Assembly (NCBI GenBank): GCA_003505715.1
Contig: DNXU01000177.1
Span: 9,880 to 24,585, forward strand
Length of the DNA stretch: 14,706 nt
Source of the DNA: Cyanobacteria bacterium UBA8803
GTDB lineage: Bacteria; Cyanobacteriota; Cyanobacteriia; Cyanobacteriales; Coleofasciculaceae
Reading direction: 5' to 3'
Each line of letters starts with the position of its first letter. The first letter of the stretch is position 1. The notes under the pieces were generated by a model. The model was given only the letters and a program-made list of their open reading frames with translations. It was not told the origin of the DNA and made no database searches. Positions 13,041 to 14,706 of this stretch are shown here, in pieces. Position numbers and translations under genes: made by a program.

Positions 13041-14558
13041 ACGATCTGAGTCCAACAAACTGGCATCAAGATAGTTAATCCGGGCAAAGGGACTGAGAGC
13101 TGAGAGGACTTGACGCCCGTAGCTACGGTGGTTTACTCGGTTGTCCAACAGAGCAACGACCCCTTGACGCGATCGCACTGGCGCGATCGCTCGCTGCAAT
13201 TCCCTCAAGGCAACAGGAAGCAGATACAGGCGAAACCAGTCTAAGCGTTGCCGTTTATAGTAAGCGACTTGACCAGCCACTACGGGATTTTCTAGGGAAG
13301 GAATTGGCAAGGTTGCCACGATCAGTAGTTGGGGGTGAGGCAGAAAATCTTGATGAGTACGCCAGAACTCCCAGCCGCTGACGAGGATTCCTCCGTCGCC
13401 CAGCTCAGTGTTTTCCACCTGCACCCGCGACCCCAATTCAGCTGCTAAAAGCGTACCCAACTGCGCTTTGAGGGGTACATCTCCCACTATGATTACCACT
13501 GACCCTGTAGCCTTAGTACTCAGGCTGAGTAAAGTGCGTACTTGCTGAGTGAGGGCATGTTGAAATTGCGGTGTATTCGGCATCGGTAAGCCATCGGGCA
13601 GGTAGAGCTGAATTAGTTCGCTCTGCGAATCTGGCGAGAACTTTAAGCAAGTTAAGTCTCCCAAACCTAGCTGCTGCCGATAAGAAGACGCCGAAGCTTC
13701 CAAATCCAATGCCCGACCAATTAACACAACGGGTTGCTGAGACCAGACTTGGGAGAGAAAACCTGCTACTTCTATAGGCTCGCAGTACAAAGAAAACTGA
13801 CCTCGAGAGCGGGCAATGGCTGCCCAAATCAGCCGCTCTGATTGCTGCCAACCTTCCCAAAAATATTTCCAGGGTGCTGGCAGATAGCAGTATCTATTTT
13901 GATTGGCGCTTTGTAGCACTTCAAACAGCTGCCGCAAGATCTCCTGCTCGGTTGCTTCCATCAAACAGCAATCATAAGGGTTGGGAGGGTGCTGAAATAC
14001 TGCTTTAGTAAGCCGCACGCGAACGTCGCGAATCCAGTCAGCTTGTTGGGGGTGAGCTAGCATAAGTTCGTCCCAATCCCACGGCTGAATACAGCCTTTG
14101 AGCTGATGCCGCGCCCATTCTTCCAGGTCATCAGCACCATCAATCAGAGTTGGGATACCTTGGGGAAACCATCCTTTGCCAACCAAGCGATCTGCAAACC
14201 AAGATGCAGGTGAGGTAATCAGCAGTCCGTCAAAATGCTCATCTGGAAAACTCTCACCAATTTGAATTGGCTTATTGGTGCCAATCCATTGTTGCAAGCG
14301 GGGAATTTCCACCCGCAGCAACCACTGCTGAATTGATACAGGTGCGACCAGAATCACCGCATCTGGCCAAATTAATGCTGGTGCTAGGTAACTCAAACGG
14401 TAGCGCCCTTGAGTACTACCCGTTTGAATCAAGGCAGGACGACCCAACCGCAAGGCTCGCGCCACCAGCCGTGCCATCGTCAAATGATGAGGCCAGCTGG
14501 GTTGACCCTGCTCGCGCAAAAAGGCACGTAGAGAGGAATGGACTTCTACTTCAATCAC
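13038..14558 (-). CDS. DinG/XPD-like protein with degenerate helicase motifs
   Basis: The 506-residue protein follows the DinG (XPD-type superfamily 2 helicase) scheme from end to end. However, the Walker A position reads GSTQGRY (47-53) where GTGTGKT is expected, and the DEAH box position reads DGAD (140-143). The SAT motif position reads GRAL (281-284), and motif VI reads QRAIAPVR (455-462) against QGxGRLIR. Downstream DinG-like landmarks persist: LPDGLPMPNTPQF (320-332), GWEFW (395-399), LPIPSLENPVV (417-427) and GVVALLDNRV (466-475). There are no cysteines before residue 156, so the iron-sulfur cluster cysteines are absent as well. DinG-type proteins are usually 640 residues or more. ATP-driven unwinding is therefore unlikely; a structural or regulatory role is possible. 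The start is GTG at 14558, with no strong ribosome binding site; the N-terminus from IEVEVHSSLRAFL looks intact. It heads an operon with the GAF protein. Confidence 0.8.
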   Translation of the reverse strand: MIEVEVHSSLRAFLREQGQPSWPHHLTMARLVARALRLGRPALIQTGSTQGRYRLSYLAPALIWPDAVILVAPVSIQQWLLRVEIPRLQQWIGTNKPIQIGESFPDEHFDGLLITSPASWFADRLVGKGWFPQGIPTLIDGADDLEEWARHQLKGCIQPWDWDELMLAHPQQADWIRDVRVRLTKAVFQHPPNPYDCCLMEATEQEILRQLFEVLQSANQNRYCYLPAPWKYFWEGWQQSERLIWAAIARSRGQFSLYCEPIEVAGFLSQVWSQQPVVLIGRALDLEASASSYRQQLGLGDLTCLKFSPDSQSELIQLYLPDGLPMPNTPQFQHALTQQVRTLLSLSTKATGSVVIIVGDVPLKAQLGTLLAAELGSRVQVENTELGDGGILVSGWEFWRTHQDFLPHPQLLIVATLPIPSLENPVVAGQVAYYKRQRLDWFRLYLLPVALRELQRAIAPVRSRQGVVALLDNRVNHRSYGRQVLSALSPFARINYLDASLLDSDR

Positions 14559-14685
14559 AAGAAAATTTAGAAGCTGGAGAGCAACGTCTTTTCAAAGCGG
14601 GGATGAAAGGGACTTGGTGATTAAAATCCCCAGTAGGAAAACTCTAATCCTTATCCTTTTCAATTATGCCAAGCGGGAGTAGGTC

Positions 14686-14706
14686 TGAGGGATGAGGGAT
14701 GAGGGA
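14686..14706. repeat. Heptanucleotide tandem repeat TGAGGGA, cut by the window end
   Basis: Three perfect TGAGGGA copies run to the last base of the window, so the array probably continues. It lies about 130 bp upstream of the DinG-like gene. The 14559-14685 spacer is otherwise unremarkable, with no clear promoter. Confidence 0.75.

Noticed and set aside
13022..13087. Longer start for the GAF protein overlapping the DinG-like gene
   Set aside because: The near-perfect TAAGGAGG before the ATG at 13021 and the GAF domain boundary both favour the shorter form.
14267..14620. Rightward 117-codon open frame opposite the DinG-like gene
   Set aside because: It is antisense to a recognisable family N-terminus and has no protein features of its own.

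Overview
The window looks like chromosomal DNA of a cyanobacterium, probably filamentous. The octamer GCGATCGC (HIP1) occurs about a dozen times in 14.7 kb, for example near 2775, 3558, 4067, 10554, 11024, 11696, 12746 and twice near 13170-13190. Several genes belong to families found largely in cyanobacteria (DUF1830, a ComFB-like protein, a cyanobacteriochrome-type GAF domain, an M50-CBS protease). Spacers carry heptanucleotide tandem repeats, which are typical of filamentous cyanobacterial genomes. I see no rRNA, tRNA, CRISPR array, phage gene or transposase gene.

Layout. 1-152 is the N-terminal part of a Phd/YefM-type antitoxin read leftward off the window edge. 305-3524 is an envelope/membrane group: an RDD protein and a polytopic membrane protein read leftward, and a SpoIIM/DUF95-type protein and a small membrane protein read rightward from a shared 80-bp spacer. 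3602-8837 is bounded by two inverted copies of a palindromic repeat. Between them lie an N-acetylmuramoyl-L-alanine amidase, a divergent hybrid-free two-component pair (PAS-PAS histidine kinase and OmpR-type regulator), a ComFB-like protein and a DUF1830 protein. 8895-11100 holds leftward genes: a DUF3616 protein, a small zinc-ribbon protein and a 2TM-domain protein. 11374-12495 is a rightward site-2 protease with CBS domains. 12521-14558 is a leftward two-gene operon: a DinG/XPD-like protein whose helicase motifs are degraded, followed by a free-standing GAF domain with both cysteines of a DXCF-type cyanobacteriochrome.

The last operon is the most unusual part. The GAF protein has Asp-Asp-Cys-Phe and, exactly 28 residues after that cysteine, a Cys-His pair. 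This is the dual-cysteine layout of DXCF photoreceptors, yet the protein has no output domain. Its ribosome binding site is built on the stop codon of the upstream gene. That upstream gene aligns by eye with DinG along its length, but it has lost the Walker A lysine, the DEAH box and the first arginine of motif VI. A light-sensing protein translated together with a dead helicase suggests they act together, but that link is inference.

No gene-free stretch exceeds 300 bases. Several start codons were moved to in-frame downstream starts because of clear Shine-Dalgarno sequences or family length (histidine kinase, response regulator, GAF protein, small membrane protein).
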